Shown: positions 46,984 to 56,048, numbered from the stretch's first letter. The stretch is DNA of 63,892 nt from an uncultured Bacteroidales bacterium (GCA_944322585.1 CALUPB010000014.1:1-63892), one strand, 5' to 3'. Translations and numbers: made by a program. Notes: generated by a model not told the origin, from the letters alone.

Positions 46984-49950
46984 TCACTGCCTGATATACT
47001 GAGCCGTAAAGGTATCTGCCTTCGCCAGATCTTCCGGAGTGCCCTCAAACACGATCCGCCCTCCGGCATCCCCCGCATCAGGGCCCAGATCAATCACCCA
47101 GTCGGCAGCCCTTATGACATCAGGATTATGTTCTACAACCACGATGGAATGCCCTTTGGCTATGAGTGCATCGAAAGATTTCAGCAGCTTCTCCACATCA
47201 TAGAAATGCAGTCCTGTAGTAGGTTCGTCGAAAATGAACATGATCCGCTGTCTTTCGCCACGGGACTGTACTTCATTGAGAGACAGGAAATAGGCTAGTT
47301 TTATTCTCTGGCTCTCTCCTCCGGACAAGGTACTGCTGCTCTGTCCGAGCTTTATGTATGAAAGACCTACATCGGCAAGCGGCTGCAGTCTTTCCGCAAT
47401 ACGCCTTGCCGTCGGATCAGACTGACTGCCGAAGAAATCCATGGCCTCCTCCACACTCATGTTCAGAATATCATCTATATTCTTGCCCTTATACCTTACT
47501 TCAAGGATATCGGGTTTGAATCTCTTGCCGCCGCAGGCCTCGCACGTCATGGTGACATCTGCCATGAACTGCATTCCTATCCTGACGAAGCCCTCGCCCT
47601 GGCATTCCGGACATCTGCCACCGTCCATATTGAAGGAAAAGAATGACGGAGTATAGCCATTGAGCTTTGCATACTGCTGGTCTGAAAACAGTTTCCTTAT
47701 GTCGTCATATACTTTCAGATAGGTGACGGCATTCGACCTGGAGCTCTTCCCTATCGGATTCTGATCCACGTATTCGACTGAAGAAATCCTGTCCAGATTG
47801 CCTCCCAGACCACGGAATGTTCCCGGAGCCGACCCTGTCTGATTGATATGCCTGAACAGGGCCGGATAAAGTATGTCGCCTACAAGCGAAGACTTGCCGC
47901 TGCCGCTGACACCCGTGACTACTGTAAGGACACCAAGCGGGAACCTGACATCAATGTCCTTCAGATTATGTTCCATGGCACCCTCGACTGTAATGGAATA
48001 TGTCCATCCGTGCTTCGGACGGACATATCTTTTGCGGAGCCCGCCGAGATACTGCAGGGTAAGCGACCTGTCCACTGTCTCTTCCGGCACTTTGTCACCC
48101 GTTTTCCCGCAGAAAACCACCTCTCCTCCATCGATTCCTGCCTTAGGGCCTATATCTATCAGCATGTCGGCCGCTCTCATTATCTCCTCGTCATGCTCTA
48201 CCACAACTACCGTATTGCCGATATCCCTCAAGCGTCTGAGTACATCTATCAGGCGGGCCGTGTCACGCGGGTGCAGTCCTATGCTCGGCTCATCAAGTAT
48301 ATACAGGGATCCGACAAGCGAGCTTCCGAGGGCTGTCACGAGATTTATCCTCTGGCTCTCACCTCCGGACAGGGTATTGGATGCCCGGTTAAGGGTCAGG
48401 TATGACAGTCCGACATCCTTGATATACTGGAGCCTGTCCGTCACTTCAGCGACTGCCTTGGAAACGATTTTCCTCTCATAGTCAGTAAGCTGCAGATTCC
48501 TGAAAAAGTCCAGCAGCTGCTCTACATTCATGCACAGCAGTTCGTGGATGTTCTTGCCTCCCACCTTGACATACAAAGCTTCTTTTCTCAGACGGCTGCC
48601 CCCGCACTCACGGCATACTGTTTTTCCGGAATAACGGCTCAGCATGTATTTGTACTGGATCTTATACTTGTTGGCCTCCACCCAGCGGAAGAACTCATTC
48701 AGCCCGATCAGGGAATCTTCCTCCGTATCCGCTTTCACCCCTTCCCATACAAGCCGTTTCTGCCCTTCAGTCAGGTTGTGCCACGGCTCGAATACCGGAA
48801 TGCCGTAACGCGCTGCATTCCGCACCAGTTGATCCTTGAACCAGCCCATTTTCTCCCCCCTCCAGCAGGCAATCGCCCCGTCATAGATACTCCTGCTCTG
48901 ATCCGGAACCACCAGTTCTTCGCTGATACCTATTATTTTTCCGAGACCTCCGCACACCGGACACGCACCGAGAGGGCTGTTGAAACTGAACATATATTCA
49001 TCCGGCTGGCGGAACGTCATGCCGTCTGCTTCGAATCGACTGACGAACTGCTTCATGTCCGTGCCGGCACCGGCCCTGTCCCCGGACTGGCCATCCGGAC
49101 TGTCTGCTGCCACAGCAGTGTTCTGCCCGGCTCCCGGATGCTCCGTATACACGTACATTGTCCCGTTGCCTCTGTCGAAAGCCGTCTGGACCGAAGAATG
49201 CAGCCTTGTCCGGAGGTCTTCCATAGCGGTTTCACCTGAAGTCCTGATATCAGGCATCCTGAGCCTGTCGACAAGGAGATACAGATTTTCCGGATAATCC
49301 CCTGTCTCAGCCTTTTTCATCACTTCCTCTATCCGCACAACCCGGTCCGTAAAGAACCGGGAATAACCGTCTTCCTTGAGACGAAGCATCAGTTCCACCT
49401 TGTCCGTCCTTGCCTTCCATCCGATATCCGCAAGCAGATATACTGCCGTGCCCTCCTTGAACGGGATGTCGGAGGAATCTCTGCCGGTTCCGACACCATT
49501 TCCTTCAGCCAGGGCGCCGCCCAGAATATATTCCATGACATCATTGACGTTGCGGCACTTGACCTCCTGCCCGGATACAGGTGAATATGTTCGGCCTATC
49601 CTGGCAAAGATAATCCTGAGATAGTCATATATCTCCGTGCTTGTGGCCACTGTGGAGCGGGGATTTCTCGTATTGACCTTCTGCTCTATAGCAATGGCAG
49701 GAGGAATCCCCTCTATAAGATCGACATCAGGCTTTGCCATTCTTCCGAGAAACTGCCTCGCATATGACGAAAGGCTCTCTGCAAAACGCCTCTGTCCTTC
49801 GGCAAACAGGGTATCGAAAGCAAGGGATGACTTTCCGGACCCCGATATGCCGGTTATGACCACAAACTTGCCTCTCGGGATAACTACAGAGACATTTTTA
49901 AGATTATTGACCCTCGCATTATGTATTATTATATTCCCCTCGTCTGACAT
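46984..49950 (-). CDS. uvrA: Excinuclease ABC subunit UvrA
   Basis: A 988-residue DNA-damage sensor of nucleotide excision repair with two ABC ATPase halves. Walker A of the first half is [26 protein letters not shown], of the second [22 protein letters not shown]. Signature [19 protein letters not shown] and [16 protein letters not shown]; zinc sites [17 protein letters not shown] and CPECQGEGF with CEACGGKRF. The start at 49950 fits the family ([17 protein letters not shown]); the open frame continues to 50046. It converges with the fimbrial operon across 36 bases. Confidence 0.97.
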   Translation of the reverse strand: MSDEGNIIIHNARVNNLKNVSVVIPRGKFVVITGISGSGKSSLAFDTLFAEGQRRFAESLSSYARQFLGRMAKPDVDLIEGIPPAIAIEQKVNTRNPRSTVATSTEIYDYLRIIFARIGRTYSPVSGQEVKCRNVNDVMEYILGGALAEGNGVGTGRDSSDIPFKEGTAVYLLADIGWKARTDKVELMLRLKEDGYSRFFTDRVVRIEEVMKKAETGDYPENLYLLVDRLRMPDIRTSGETAMEDLRTRLHSSVQTAFDRGNGTMYVYTEHPGAGQNTAVAADSPDGQSGDRAGAGTDMKQFVSRFEADGMTFRQPDEYMFSFNSPLGACPVCGGLGKIIGISEELVVPDQSRSIYDGAIACWRGEKMGWFKDQLVRNAARYGIPVFEPWHNLTEGQKRLVWEGVKADTEEDSLIGLNEFFRWVEANKYKIQYKYMLSRYSGKTVCRECGGSRLRKEALYVKVGGKNIHELLCMNVEQLLDFFRNLQLTDYERKIVSKAVAEVTDRLQYIKDVGLSYLTLNRASNTLSGGESQRINLVTALGSSLVGSLYILDEPSIGLHPRDTARLIDVLRRLRDIGNTVVVVEHDEEIMRAADMLIDIGPKAGIDGGEVVFCGKTGDKVPEETVDRSLTLQYLGGLRKRYVRPKHGWTYSITVEGAMEHNLKDIDVRFPLGVLTVVTGVSGSGKSSLVGDILYPALFRHINQTGSAPGTFRGLGGNLDRISSVEYVDQNPIGKSSRSNAVTYLKVYDDIRKLFSDQQYAKLNGYTPSFFSFNMDGGRCPECQGEGFVRIGMQFMADVTMTCEACGGKRFKPDILEVRYKGKNIDDILNMSVEEAMDFFGSQSDPTARRIAERLQPLADVGLSYIKLGQSSSTLSGGESQRIKLAYFLSLNEVQSRGERQRIMFIFDEPTTGLHFYDVEKLLKSFDALIAKGHSIVVVEHNPDVIRAADWVIDLGPDAGDAGGRIVFEGTPEDLAKADTFTAQYIRQ

Positions 49951-49981
49951 ATATCCGCTTTCAAAGTAACCTGCGAATTTA

Positions 49982-50203
49982 CTAAAATCCAACAAGAAAA
50001 TACGGAGAATCCGCAAAAAGGTCATAATAATCACGGTACTTTCCACGTGTCAAAGCAAGTTCCATTTTCAATATGGCAATGGAATCTATATCTGCAAGGG
50101 TAATGTTCCCCGTAAACAGAACTGTATCTTTTAATGGATTTCGGCATTCTGCTTTTGAAATATCCGGCAAAATGGATTCTATGTCAGCTGTTATACCTGT
50201 CAT
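49982..50203 (-). pseudogene. AbiEii-type nucleotidyltransferase C-terminal fragment
   Basis: A 73-residue open frame. ITLADIDSIAILKMELALTRGKYRDYYDLF strongly recalls the C-terminal helix-rich part of AbiEii/AbiGii-type nucleotidyltransferase toxins (ADIDDIA-x-K then KKDFYDL). The catalytic front part of that family is missing, so this is probably a remnant. It overlaps the next upstream small frame by 4 bases (ATGA), so it may still be translated. Confidence 0.5.
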
Positions 50204-50394
50204 CGCATCCTTTCATTTAATTCACGGGTGCGTATTCTCTTCACATATGAATCCGGATTCTTTACACCGAAATAACAGCCGGCTATGAACCGGTTCAAAT
50301 CTTTGTAGCGATTGTCCTGCAAAGCCATTGTCATGGCCCAGACTTTTTTGATTTCCTTTATCGGGTTGCAGGAAATGTAACAAAAATTTATCAT
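50200..50394 (-). CDS. Small protein of unknown function
   Basis: A 64-residue frame lying 6 bases after the HigA-like gene and overlapping the next frame by 4 bases. It is rich in Tyr, Lys and Arg (YISCNPIKEIKKVWAMTMALQ, KRIRTRELNERMR). No family is recognised. Tight spacing suggests it is translated with its neighbours, or that it is the end of a decayed gene. Confidence 0.4.
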   Translation of the reverse strand: MINFCYISCNPIKEIKKVWAMTMALQDNRYKDLNRFIAGCYFGVKNPDSYVKRIRTRELNERMR

Positions 50395-50400
50395 GTCCGC

Positions 50401-50757
50401 TCAAAGTGCTGCCACAAGTTTACGGACATTTCTCAGACGTGCAGCAAATGATTTGTCATTTTTGGTCGTCTGCATATCGTAGTCGGACTGCAATCCCATA
50501 AGAATATGTGCCGGGATACCCAGCGCAGCCTCGCACAAAAGTGCGAATTTGGTATTTACAGGACGTTTGCAATTTACTATATCATTCAAGACAGTATATG
50601 AGACTCCCATATCGGCAGCAAGCTGTTTCTGGGATATATGCCTGCACTCAATCTCATCCCGCAAAAGTTCTCCAGGATGTGTCGGCTCGAACGGCTCGGT
50701 ATTGTTTGCTATCATTTTCGGGTCTATCCCTTTGATTTCAATCATGGCTTGTATCAT
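50401..50757 (-). CDS. higA: HigA-like antitoxin, Xre family
   Basis: A 118-residue DNA-binding protein. NTEPFEPTHPGELLRDEIECRHISQKQLAADMGVSYTVLNDIVNCKRPVNTKFALLCEAALGIPAHILMGLQSDYDM (read in pieces) is the classical HigA addiction-module pattern with a Cro/C1 helix-turn-helix. HigA usually represses and neutralises a HigB RNase encoded just upstream; here the region upstream holds an IS end and no toxin. ATG at 50745 is an equal start candidate. Confidence 0.82.
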   Translation of the reverse strand: MIQAMIEIKGIDPKMIANNTEPFEPTHPGELLRDEIECRHISQKQLAADMGVSYTVLNDIVNCKRPVNTKFALLCEAALGIPAHILMGLQSDYDMQTTKNDKSFAARLRNVRKLVAAL

Positions 50758-50810
50758 TTATAATGGTTGGAAATTCAATCATTGATATACTTATCGTATG
50801 ATTTTACACT

Positions 50811-51207
50811 AGTGTCCCGTTAAGAGACTGCTAAAAGTTTATAATTGTTTTATTTTTAGTTAATTATAAAGGTTTTTTCTTGTACACGACTTGAATCGTA
50901 ACTTTGGACTGACCATTTTATCTGTCAGCCTGTGTTCACAGGGAAAACCGTATTTGCTCAACTTGTGTCGCTCATACCTCTCAGAGACTTCAATATATGT
51001 GTCGCCAGATACAAGGGAGACTATCGTTCCAGGAACCTTTCCTGCTACGACCAGTTTCTCGTGATGTGCCTTGCGCAGTATGCTTCGAAGAACAGTCTTC
51101 GCGACATTGAGGCCAGCCTCATTGCAGTCGAGCATAAATTGTATCATAGCGGTATCAGTTACGCCGTTCCAAGAAACACTCTTGCCAAAGCAAATGAACA
51201 GAGGGAC
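50811..51207 (+). mobile_element. Truncated IS4-family (DUF4372) element
   Basis: The open frame from 50932 has the N-terminal DUF4372 transposase pattern: FTGKTVFAQLVSLIPLRDF, RYKGDYRSRNLSCYDQFLVM and SLRDIEASLIAVEHKLYHSG, ending NTLAKANEQRDW. After about 92 residues the match stops at the start of a repeat (51203), so the catalytic part is gone. The left end is probably near 50811, after an ACACTAGTGT palindrome (50806-50815); the exact end is inference. The first codon is GTG. Confidence 0.75.
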
Positions 51208-51440
51208 TGGCTGTTTGTTCTGCGCTCGGCTTCTGCGCAATTTAGCCTGGCGGCTACATATACTGTTCACGCCTCGGCAAGTCTTTCTCCGAAAGACCAC
51301 TCCCTCTAAACCCCCTGCACCCCCTATCAGGGGGATTTCGCGACTGCCCGTCGCGGTCCCTCCGGGACTGGCTGTTTGTTCTGCGCCCGGCTTCTGCGTA
51401 ATTTAGCCTGCGGCTACATATACGGTTCACGCCTCGGCAT
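51203..51440 (+). repeat. Two direct repeats of about 76 bases with hairpins between
   Basis: Copy 1 at 51203-51279 and copy 2 at 51364-51439 are nearly identical (they begin GGGACTGGCTGTTTGTTCTG and end CGCCTCGGCA). A third partial copy starts at 51451 (TTTGTTCTGCGCTCGGCTTC). Between copies 1 and 2 lie three stem-loops: 51281-51297, 51320-51334 (CCCCC/GGGGG) and 51340-51354 (GCGAC/GTCGC). Open frames over this part are not genes. It continues to about 51520, just before the next gene. Confidence 0.8.
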
Positions 51441-51531
51441 AACAAATAAATTTGTTCTGCGCTCGGCTTCTGCGTATATTTGTCCTTGTGGTGGGGGCGT
51501 ATACTGCCTCGCCAGGGATTTGTTGTAAATT

Positions 51532-52103
51532 ATGGAATCGTCTGAATTGAGCATTGTCACGAACCGGCTCATACTGCGGCCGTGGAGGGAATCCGATGCC
51601 GGATCATTGTACAAATATGCCAGAGACCCCGAGATAGGCCTGGCAGCAGGATGGCCGCCCCATACTTCCGTAGAAGACAGCCTGAATGTGATCCGTACGG
51701 TCTTTTCAGCCCCGGAGACCTATGCCGTGGTCCTGAAAGAGACAGGCGAGCCTGTCGGAAGTGCAGGGATAATGTCCGGAGATGGTCTGCACAGTGCGGA
51801 AATGAAGGCGGACGAGGGTGAAATCGGTTACTGGATAGGCAGGCCGTACTGGGGACTAGGCCTCATACCGGAGGCGGTGAGGTGTCTGCTGCGGCGGTGC
51901 ACCTGGGCATGTCGGCGGTCTGGTGCGGTTATTATGACGGAAATGCCAAGTCCCGCCGCGTGATGGACAAATGCGGCTTCCGCTTCCACCACACCGAGGA
52001 AGGCAAGACCTCCCCTCTCGGCGACATACGCACCGAGCATTTCATGAGAATCACGGAAGAAGAATGGCGGGAGGACAGTGACAGATATGGATACCAGGAT
52101 TGA
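51532..52103 (+). pseudogene. GNAT acetyltransferase, frameshifted
   Basis: The N-terminal part (51532 onward) reads LILRPWRESDAGSLYKYARD, EPVGSAGIM and IGYWIGRPYWGLGLIPEAVRCLL, the RimJ/RimL-type GNAT pattern with the acetyl-CoA loop. It then leaves the family frame and stops at 51963. The rest of the family pattern, VWCGYYDGNAKSRRVMDKCGF and HFMRITEEEW, continues in another frame from about 51885 to 52103. One base is missing near 51881-51900. Either a true mutation or a sequencing fault. Confidence 0.8.
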
Positions 52104-52695
52104 CGGCAGTATTTTGTCAGGAAAAATTGTCCTGCTGACAGGGGCAGGAGGCGGCATAGGACTTGAAGCCGCAAAGGCATTTGCAGAAATGGGGGCAAAA
52201 GTCCTCATCGCTGAAATTGACTGGGAAAAGGGAGAAAAGGCGGCAGAAGATATAACGGTAAAGTTCCCCGGCGCTGCGTTCTTCCTGCATACGGATTTGT
52301 CGGACGGGACGGCAGTAAGGAAATTGTGCGGAGATATACTTGCACGTTTCGGCTGTCCGGATATTATATTCAACAACGCTGCAGCCGTCATTACCGGAAA
52401 AATCGGAGAAGTGAGTATCGAAGACTGGGACTTGTGCTATGCGGTAAACCTGAAAGCCCCGGTCATGCTGACATCCTATTTCCTCGGAATGATGAAAGAA
52501 AGGGACAGCGTGAATAGCCGGACTTCTGTTCCGTACAATGTCCTTGAAAAACTGCAGCACTACTGGGAACATCAGCTGAAACTTCTTTCGGGTTTCGAAA
52601 AAGACGGGCAGAAATTCATGGAATACAGCCGGGAAATCCGTGGATGGATTGATGATATCAGGACTTTACTTGAAACAATTGATACGCGGAACTGA
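52087..52695 (+). CDS. SDR dehydrogenase chimera lacking the active site
   Basis: A 202-residue frame. Residues 1 to about 140 are a short-chain dehydrogenase: LTGAGGGIGLEAAKAFAEMGAKV (NAD loop), PDIIFNNAAAV, and DWDLCYAVNLKAPVML. From about residue 143 (SVNSRTSVPYNVLEKL) the sequence turns into an unrelated, helical end that lacks the catalytic Ser and the YxxxK pair. The protein cannot work as a normal SDR. GTG at 52078 is another start. It starts inside the end of the GNAT remnant and lies 2 bases before the next gene. Confidence 0.7.
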   Translation: MDTRIDGSILSGKIVLLTGAGGGIGLEAAKAFAEMGAKVLIAEIDWEKGEKAAEDITVKFPGAAFFLHTDLSDGTAVRKLCGDILARFGCPDIIFNNAAAVITGKIGEVSIEDWDLCYAVNLKAPVMLTSYFLGMMKERDSVNSRTSVPYNVLEKLQHYWEHQLKLLSGFEKDGQKFMEYSREIRGWIDDIRTLLETIDTRN

Positions 52696-52697
52696 GT

Positions 52698-54074
52698 ATG
52701 GAGAAGAAAACGTTGCAGACGGCAAAAGGCAGGATAGTATACTGGACATCCGGTCCGGATCAGTCTGGCGGGGATAAGGATACCGGAATCCGGATTGTCT
52801 TCCTGCCGGGATTGTCCGCTGACCGCCGGCTTTTCGAAAAACAGACGGAATATTTCAGCAAATCATGGAATTGCCTTGTCTGGGACCCTCCTGCACATGG
52901 AGAATCGAGACCGTTCAGCCTGAGTTTTACCATGGATGACCTTGTCTCGTATCTGCGGCAGATACTTGAAAAGGAAGGCGGCGGCCCTTGCGTACTTGCA
53001 GGGCAATCTTTCGGAGGATATGTCGCGCAGGCGTTCATGTCCAGGTACAAAAGCCTTGTCAGAGGATTCATCTCCATAGATTCGGCCCCGCTCGACCGCA
53101 AATATTACTCGGCGGCCGAACTGTGGCTTCTGAAACATACATACCGGCTCTATATGTGCTTTCCATGGAAACTTTTGGTAAAATCCGGATCGTTCAGCTG
53201 CGCCGAGACGGAATACGGGCGCAAACTCATGAAAACAATGATGCTGTCCTACGGGAAAAAGGAATATTGCAGGCTTGCGGCAAGAGGATATCGCCTATTG
53301 GCAGACGCACTGTCCATGAAACACGACATCCCTGCCTGTCCCGTGCTGCTCATAAGCGGGAAGAAAGACAGGCAGATTACCAATATATACAATAGAAGAT
53401 GGGCGGCAGGAGCAGGAAAATCGGTCCACTGGATCGAAGGTGCCGGACATAACTCGAACGCCGACAGGCCGGAGGAAATCAACAGGCTTATCGAAACTTT
53501 TCTGAATGAAATCACGTCTCCGGACGGGATACAAGAAAACGGCGGCCAGGAATACAGGATAAGGAGACTTGCGGAAAACGACATCCCGCAGATGCGGGAG
53601 CTGTTCCGCTCCACCGTTCTGTGCGTGAACTCAAGGGACTACACCGGTGAGGAATGTGAAGACTGGGCATCCTGCGGGGACAGTACGGAGCACTGGAAAA
53701 GGCTTATGGAAGAAAATGACTTTTTCGCGGCTATTGACAGCGGAGGGAATATCGTCGGTTTCTCGTCGATGAACACGAAAGGGCATCTGCATTCGCTTTT
53801 CGTCCACAAGGACCGGCAGGGAAAAGGCGTGGGTGCACGGCTGCTTGCGGAAGCCGAGAGGATGGCCATGGAATACAGGGCCGGGAAAATCACGGCCGAA
53901 GTCAGCATCACGGCCCGTCCGTTCTTCGAAAGACACGGCTACAAGGCGGTGAAGGAGCAGAAGGCAACGGCAAACAGGATGTACCTAACCAATTACGTTA
54001 TGGAAAGGAGTGCAGGACAAGAATATTGCCTGTCAAGGCTGACAGATTTCAAACGCAACATACAGGACCGATGA
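52698..54074 (+). CDS. Alpha/beta-hydrolase fused to a GNAT acetyltransferase
   Basis: A 458-residue two-domain protein. Residues about 28-272 are an alpha/beta hydrolase: FLPGLSADRRLF, WDPPAHGESRPF, the nucleophile elbow LAGQSFGGYVAQAF, LLISGKKDRQIT and GAGHNSNADRPEEI with the catalytic His. Residues about 285-435 are a GNAT domain: YRIRRLAENDIPQMRELF, HLHSLFVHKDRQGKGVGARLLAEAERM (acetyl-CoA loop) and FFERHGYKAVKEQK. Both domains look intact. The last 20 residues look foreign. Function unknown; it may modify and cleave the same small molecule, which is inference. Confidence 0.85.
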   Translation: MEKKTLQTAKGRIVYWTSGPDQSGGDKDTGIRIVFLPGLSADRRLFEKQTEYFSKSWNCLVWDPPAHGESRPFSLSFTMDDLVSYLRQILEKEGGGPCVLAGQSFGGYVAQAFMSRYKSLVRGFISIDSAPLDRKYYSAAELWLLKHTYRLYMCFPWKLLVKSGSFSCAETEYGRKLMKTMMLSYGKKEYCRLAARGYRLLADALSMKHDIPACPVLLISGKKDRQITNIYNRRWAAGAGKSVHWIEGAGHNSNADRPEEINRLIETFLNEITSPDGIQENGGQEYRIRRLAENDIPQMRELFRSTVLCVNSRDYTGEECEDWASCGDSTEHWKRLMEENDFFAAIDSGGNIVGFSSMNTKGHLHSLFVHKDRQGKGVGARLLAEAERMAMEYRAGKITAEVSITARPFFERHGYKAVKEQKATANRMYLTNYVMERSAGQEYCLSRLTDFKRNIQDR

Positions 54075-54232
54075 ACGCAAAGGACAATTCCAGGACATCT
54101 TTCGACCGCCAGGCGGCGGCATACGACATAGACAGGAATGGAAGCCACGCGCGGACCGTGTACAGGCCGGTACTCGATATGGACCCGGAGCAATTCTACA
54201 GGGAAGAGGCGGCATCACAGGCATCCTGCTGA
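54071..54232 (+). pseudogene. SAM-dependent methyltransferase N-terminal fragment
   Basis: A 53-residue frame overlapping the previous stop (ATGA). SRTSFDRQAAAYD followed by HARTVYRPVLDM resembles the very start of a class I methyltransferase (SFDRQAAxYD, then HAR-x-LYRP). After about 36 residues it changes into EQFYREEAASQASC, which resembles the start of the MutS-like gene, and stops. The methyltransferase core is absent. Confidence 0.5.
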
Positions 54233-54545
54233 CTGCGGCATCGCTGATCCTCTATATGGCTGCGATAAAAGCCGATGGCAGACTCGGCAAAAAAGCCGGC
54301 CGTCTCCGTGCCCGGAAGAAAACCTGCGAAAACGAGTCGGCCTGTCTCCGCGGAGACTTTACGCCATTCGGGGACGGTGCAGAGTATATCGACCTCCGGC
54401 ACGAATATTCATACGACCTCGACATCTTCGGGCCGGAATCCCTCTTCAACCGCATCAACAGGACGGTGACAAAAAAGGGAGAGGAAGCCCTGGCGGCACG
54501 GCTGGCAAACCTGCCGCCGTACGGGAAATCACCAGCAGGCGGCAT
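54202..54545 (+). pseudogene. MutS-like membrane protein fragment
   Basis: In the frame of 54256 the sequence reads GITGILLTAASLILYMAAI (membrane helix), then GRLRARKKTCENESACLRGD, DGAEYIDLRHEYSYDLDIFGPESLFNRINRTVT and GEEALAARLANLP. This is the region just before the ATPase of the short membrane-anchored MutS-like proteins of Bacteroidales. The ATPase domain is missing; the frame runs on into the CAT gene. A 14-base direct repeat (54519-54532 and 54555-54568) marks the junction. Confidence 0.65.
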
Positions 54546-54630
54546 CATTAAACAGTACGGGAAATCACAATTCTATCCGCAGTTTGACAGCGGACTTAAC
54601 TTTACTCTTATTCAACGTAAAATAAGCTAC

Positions 54631-55272
54631 ATGATGAAAGAAGTAAATCCGAAAGAAACGCCCCGTGCATACGCATTCGAGATGTGGATGGACGCGCCCA
54701 TGCCCATGGTCACGTTCTTCAAGACACTCGATGTCACCCGGCTCACCAGGCTCAGCAGACGCAGCGGCCTGAAGTTCAATATGCTGATGTGCTGGTGCAT
54801 CGGACGTGCAGCAAGCCGCATCAAAGAGTTCCATATGCTTCCCGCAGGGCGGAAACTCATACAGTACGACAGCATCGCCGTCAACACGATTGTAGCTAAT
54901 CGGGAGGGTGAAGTCAGCTCCTGCGATGTTCCATTCTCCGATAATTTGCAGCAGTTCAATGCCGATTATTTAAGATTGACGAAGCAAGTGGCCGAAAGCT
55001 GCCAAAATCATGATCTGACGGACAGTATGGTCATCGGCACTTCTGCCCTTGCACAATACGAGATAGACGGGGCGGTAGGCATGTACAGCGGTGTGTTCAA
55101 CAATCCGTTCCTGATTTGGGGCAAATACAAGCGGCGTTTGTGGAAACGGACGCTCACCGTCTCATTCCAGTTCCACCATACGCAGATGGACGGCGCACAT
55201 GCTGCCCGCTTTTTGGAAAACCTGCAGAAAAGAATCAGGGAACTCTATAAAACATTTACCGATGAACAATGA
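54631..55272 (+). CDS. CatA-like acetyltransferase (CAT family)
   Basis: A 213-residue protein with the length of a chloramphenicol acetyltransferase. Family hallmarks are PRAYAFEMWMDAPMPMVTFFKTLDVT near the start, LKFNMLMCWCIGRAAS, and the catalytic FQFHHTQMDGAHAARFLENLQ (HHxxxDG). The start at ATG 54631 is chosen because the frame upstream belongs to the MutS remnant. CAT-family proteins include true resistance enzymes and others with unknown acceptors, so resistance is not claimed. Its stop overlaps the next gene. Confidence 0.85.
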   Translation: MMKEVNPKETPRAYAFEMWMDAPMPMVTFFKTLDVTRLTRLSRRSGLKFNMLMCWCIGRAASRIKEFHMLPAGRKLIQYDSIAVNTIVANREGEVSSCDVPFSDNLQQFNADYLRLTKQVAESCQNHDLTDSMVIGTSALAQYEIDGAVGMYSGVFNNPFLIWGKYKRRLWKRTLTVSFQFHHTQMDGAHAARFLENLQKRIRELYKTFTDEQ

Positions 55273-55747
55273 AATCATATCACTTCATTCCCATCCCGAA
55301 TGGCGCATCCCAGCCGCACGGTGGTTCCAGGAGAAATGGGGAATACCCCTGGAGGAATACCTGACAAGCATTGACGAGTGCATTGAGGGAAGGGCGGCTG
55401 TCCCGCAATGGTACATTATGACAGATGGGGAGCGGATTATAGCCGGAGCCGGTGTGATAGCGAACGATTTCCATGACCGCAAGGACCTGACACCGAATGT
55501 CTGCGCCCTGTACGTCGAGCCGGAACTGCGCTGTCGCGGCATTGCCGGACAACTCTTGGCACATATCTGCAAGGATATGGCGGCGAAAGGCATCGGCACG
55601 CTTTACCTCATCACAGAACACACCTCGTTCTATGAACGCTACGGCTGGGAATACCTGTGCATGGTGCAGGGCGATGACGGGGAACAGATGCGGATGTATA
55701 TATCACAGCACATACGTTCTTCGATGAGCACTGATAAAGGACGGTGA
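55262..55747 (+). CDS. GNAT acetyltransferase, copy 1
   Basis: A 161-residue GNAT protein. WYIMTDGERIIAGAGVI, TPNVCALYVEPELRCRGIAGQLLAHICKDM (acetyl-CoA loop RCRGIAGQLL) and TEHTSFYERYGWEYL are present. It starts 11 bases before the CAT stop, so the two are probably co-translated. A second, broken copy lies at 60.2 kb. The last about 20 residues (SQHIRSSMSTDKGR) differ from the copy, and the sequence right after them matches the end of the GNAT domain of the hydrolase fusion. Confidence 0.85.
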   Translation: MNNEIISLHSHPEWRIPAARWFQEKWGIPLEEYLTSIDECIEGRAAVPQWYIMTDGERIIAGAGVIANDFHDRKDLTPNVCALYVEPELRCRGIAGQLLAHICKDMAAKGIGTLYLITEHTSFYERYGWEYLCMVQGDDGEQMRMYISQHIRSSMSTDKGR

Positions 55748-55829
55748 AGGAGCAGAAGGCGAAGCAAACAGGCTTCACCTGACAGATAACAGAATGGAGA
55801 AAGAATTGAACTACTGAAATATAAGCATT

Positions 55830-56048
55830 ATGAAACCGATACGAGTCTGCCGGAGCTGCGGCTTGCCTATGTCCGGAGAATATATGTTCGGCACTCACGG
55901 AGACGGGCACCCGTGTTCAGAATATTGCAGGGATTGCTTTCAAAAAGGATTTTTCACAGCCGCTTCACTTATGGTGAATATGCAGTGCTCTTCGAGCTTT
56001 CTGGCTATTCCCCTGCCGACTCTCCGGAATCTGTCAGGGGCGGTGTGA
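55830..56048 (+). CDS. Putative zinc-ribbon protein, truncated
   Basis: A 72-residue frame. The first about 45 residues are a zinc ribbon: CRSCGLPMSGEYMFGTHGDG and EYCRDCFQKGFFT (CxxC ... CxxC), as in the zinc-ribbon family with CGxPM and FGT. The rest (SLMVNMQCSSSFLAIP) looks unrelated, so the gene is probably cut. Confidence 0.55.
   Translation: MKPIRVCRSCGLPMSGEYMFGTHGDGHPCSEYCRDCFQKGFFTAASLMVNMQCSSSFLAIPLPTLRNLSGAV

Noticed and set aside
51203-51480. CRISPR-like reading of the repeated units
   Set aside because: Repeats are about 76 bases, only two to three, unequal spacing, no cas genes.
51254-51614. Short frames rich in Arg over the repeat zone
   Set aside because: They follow the repeated DNA and differ by frame between copies; non-coding repeat is the simpler reading.
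54631-55272. Calling the CAT-family gene a chloramphenicol resistance gene
   Set aside because: The HHxxxDG motif shows the family, but many members act on other acceptors; no direct evidence of resistance.
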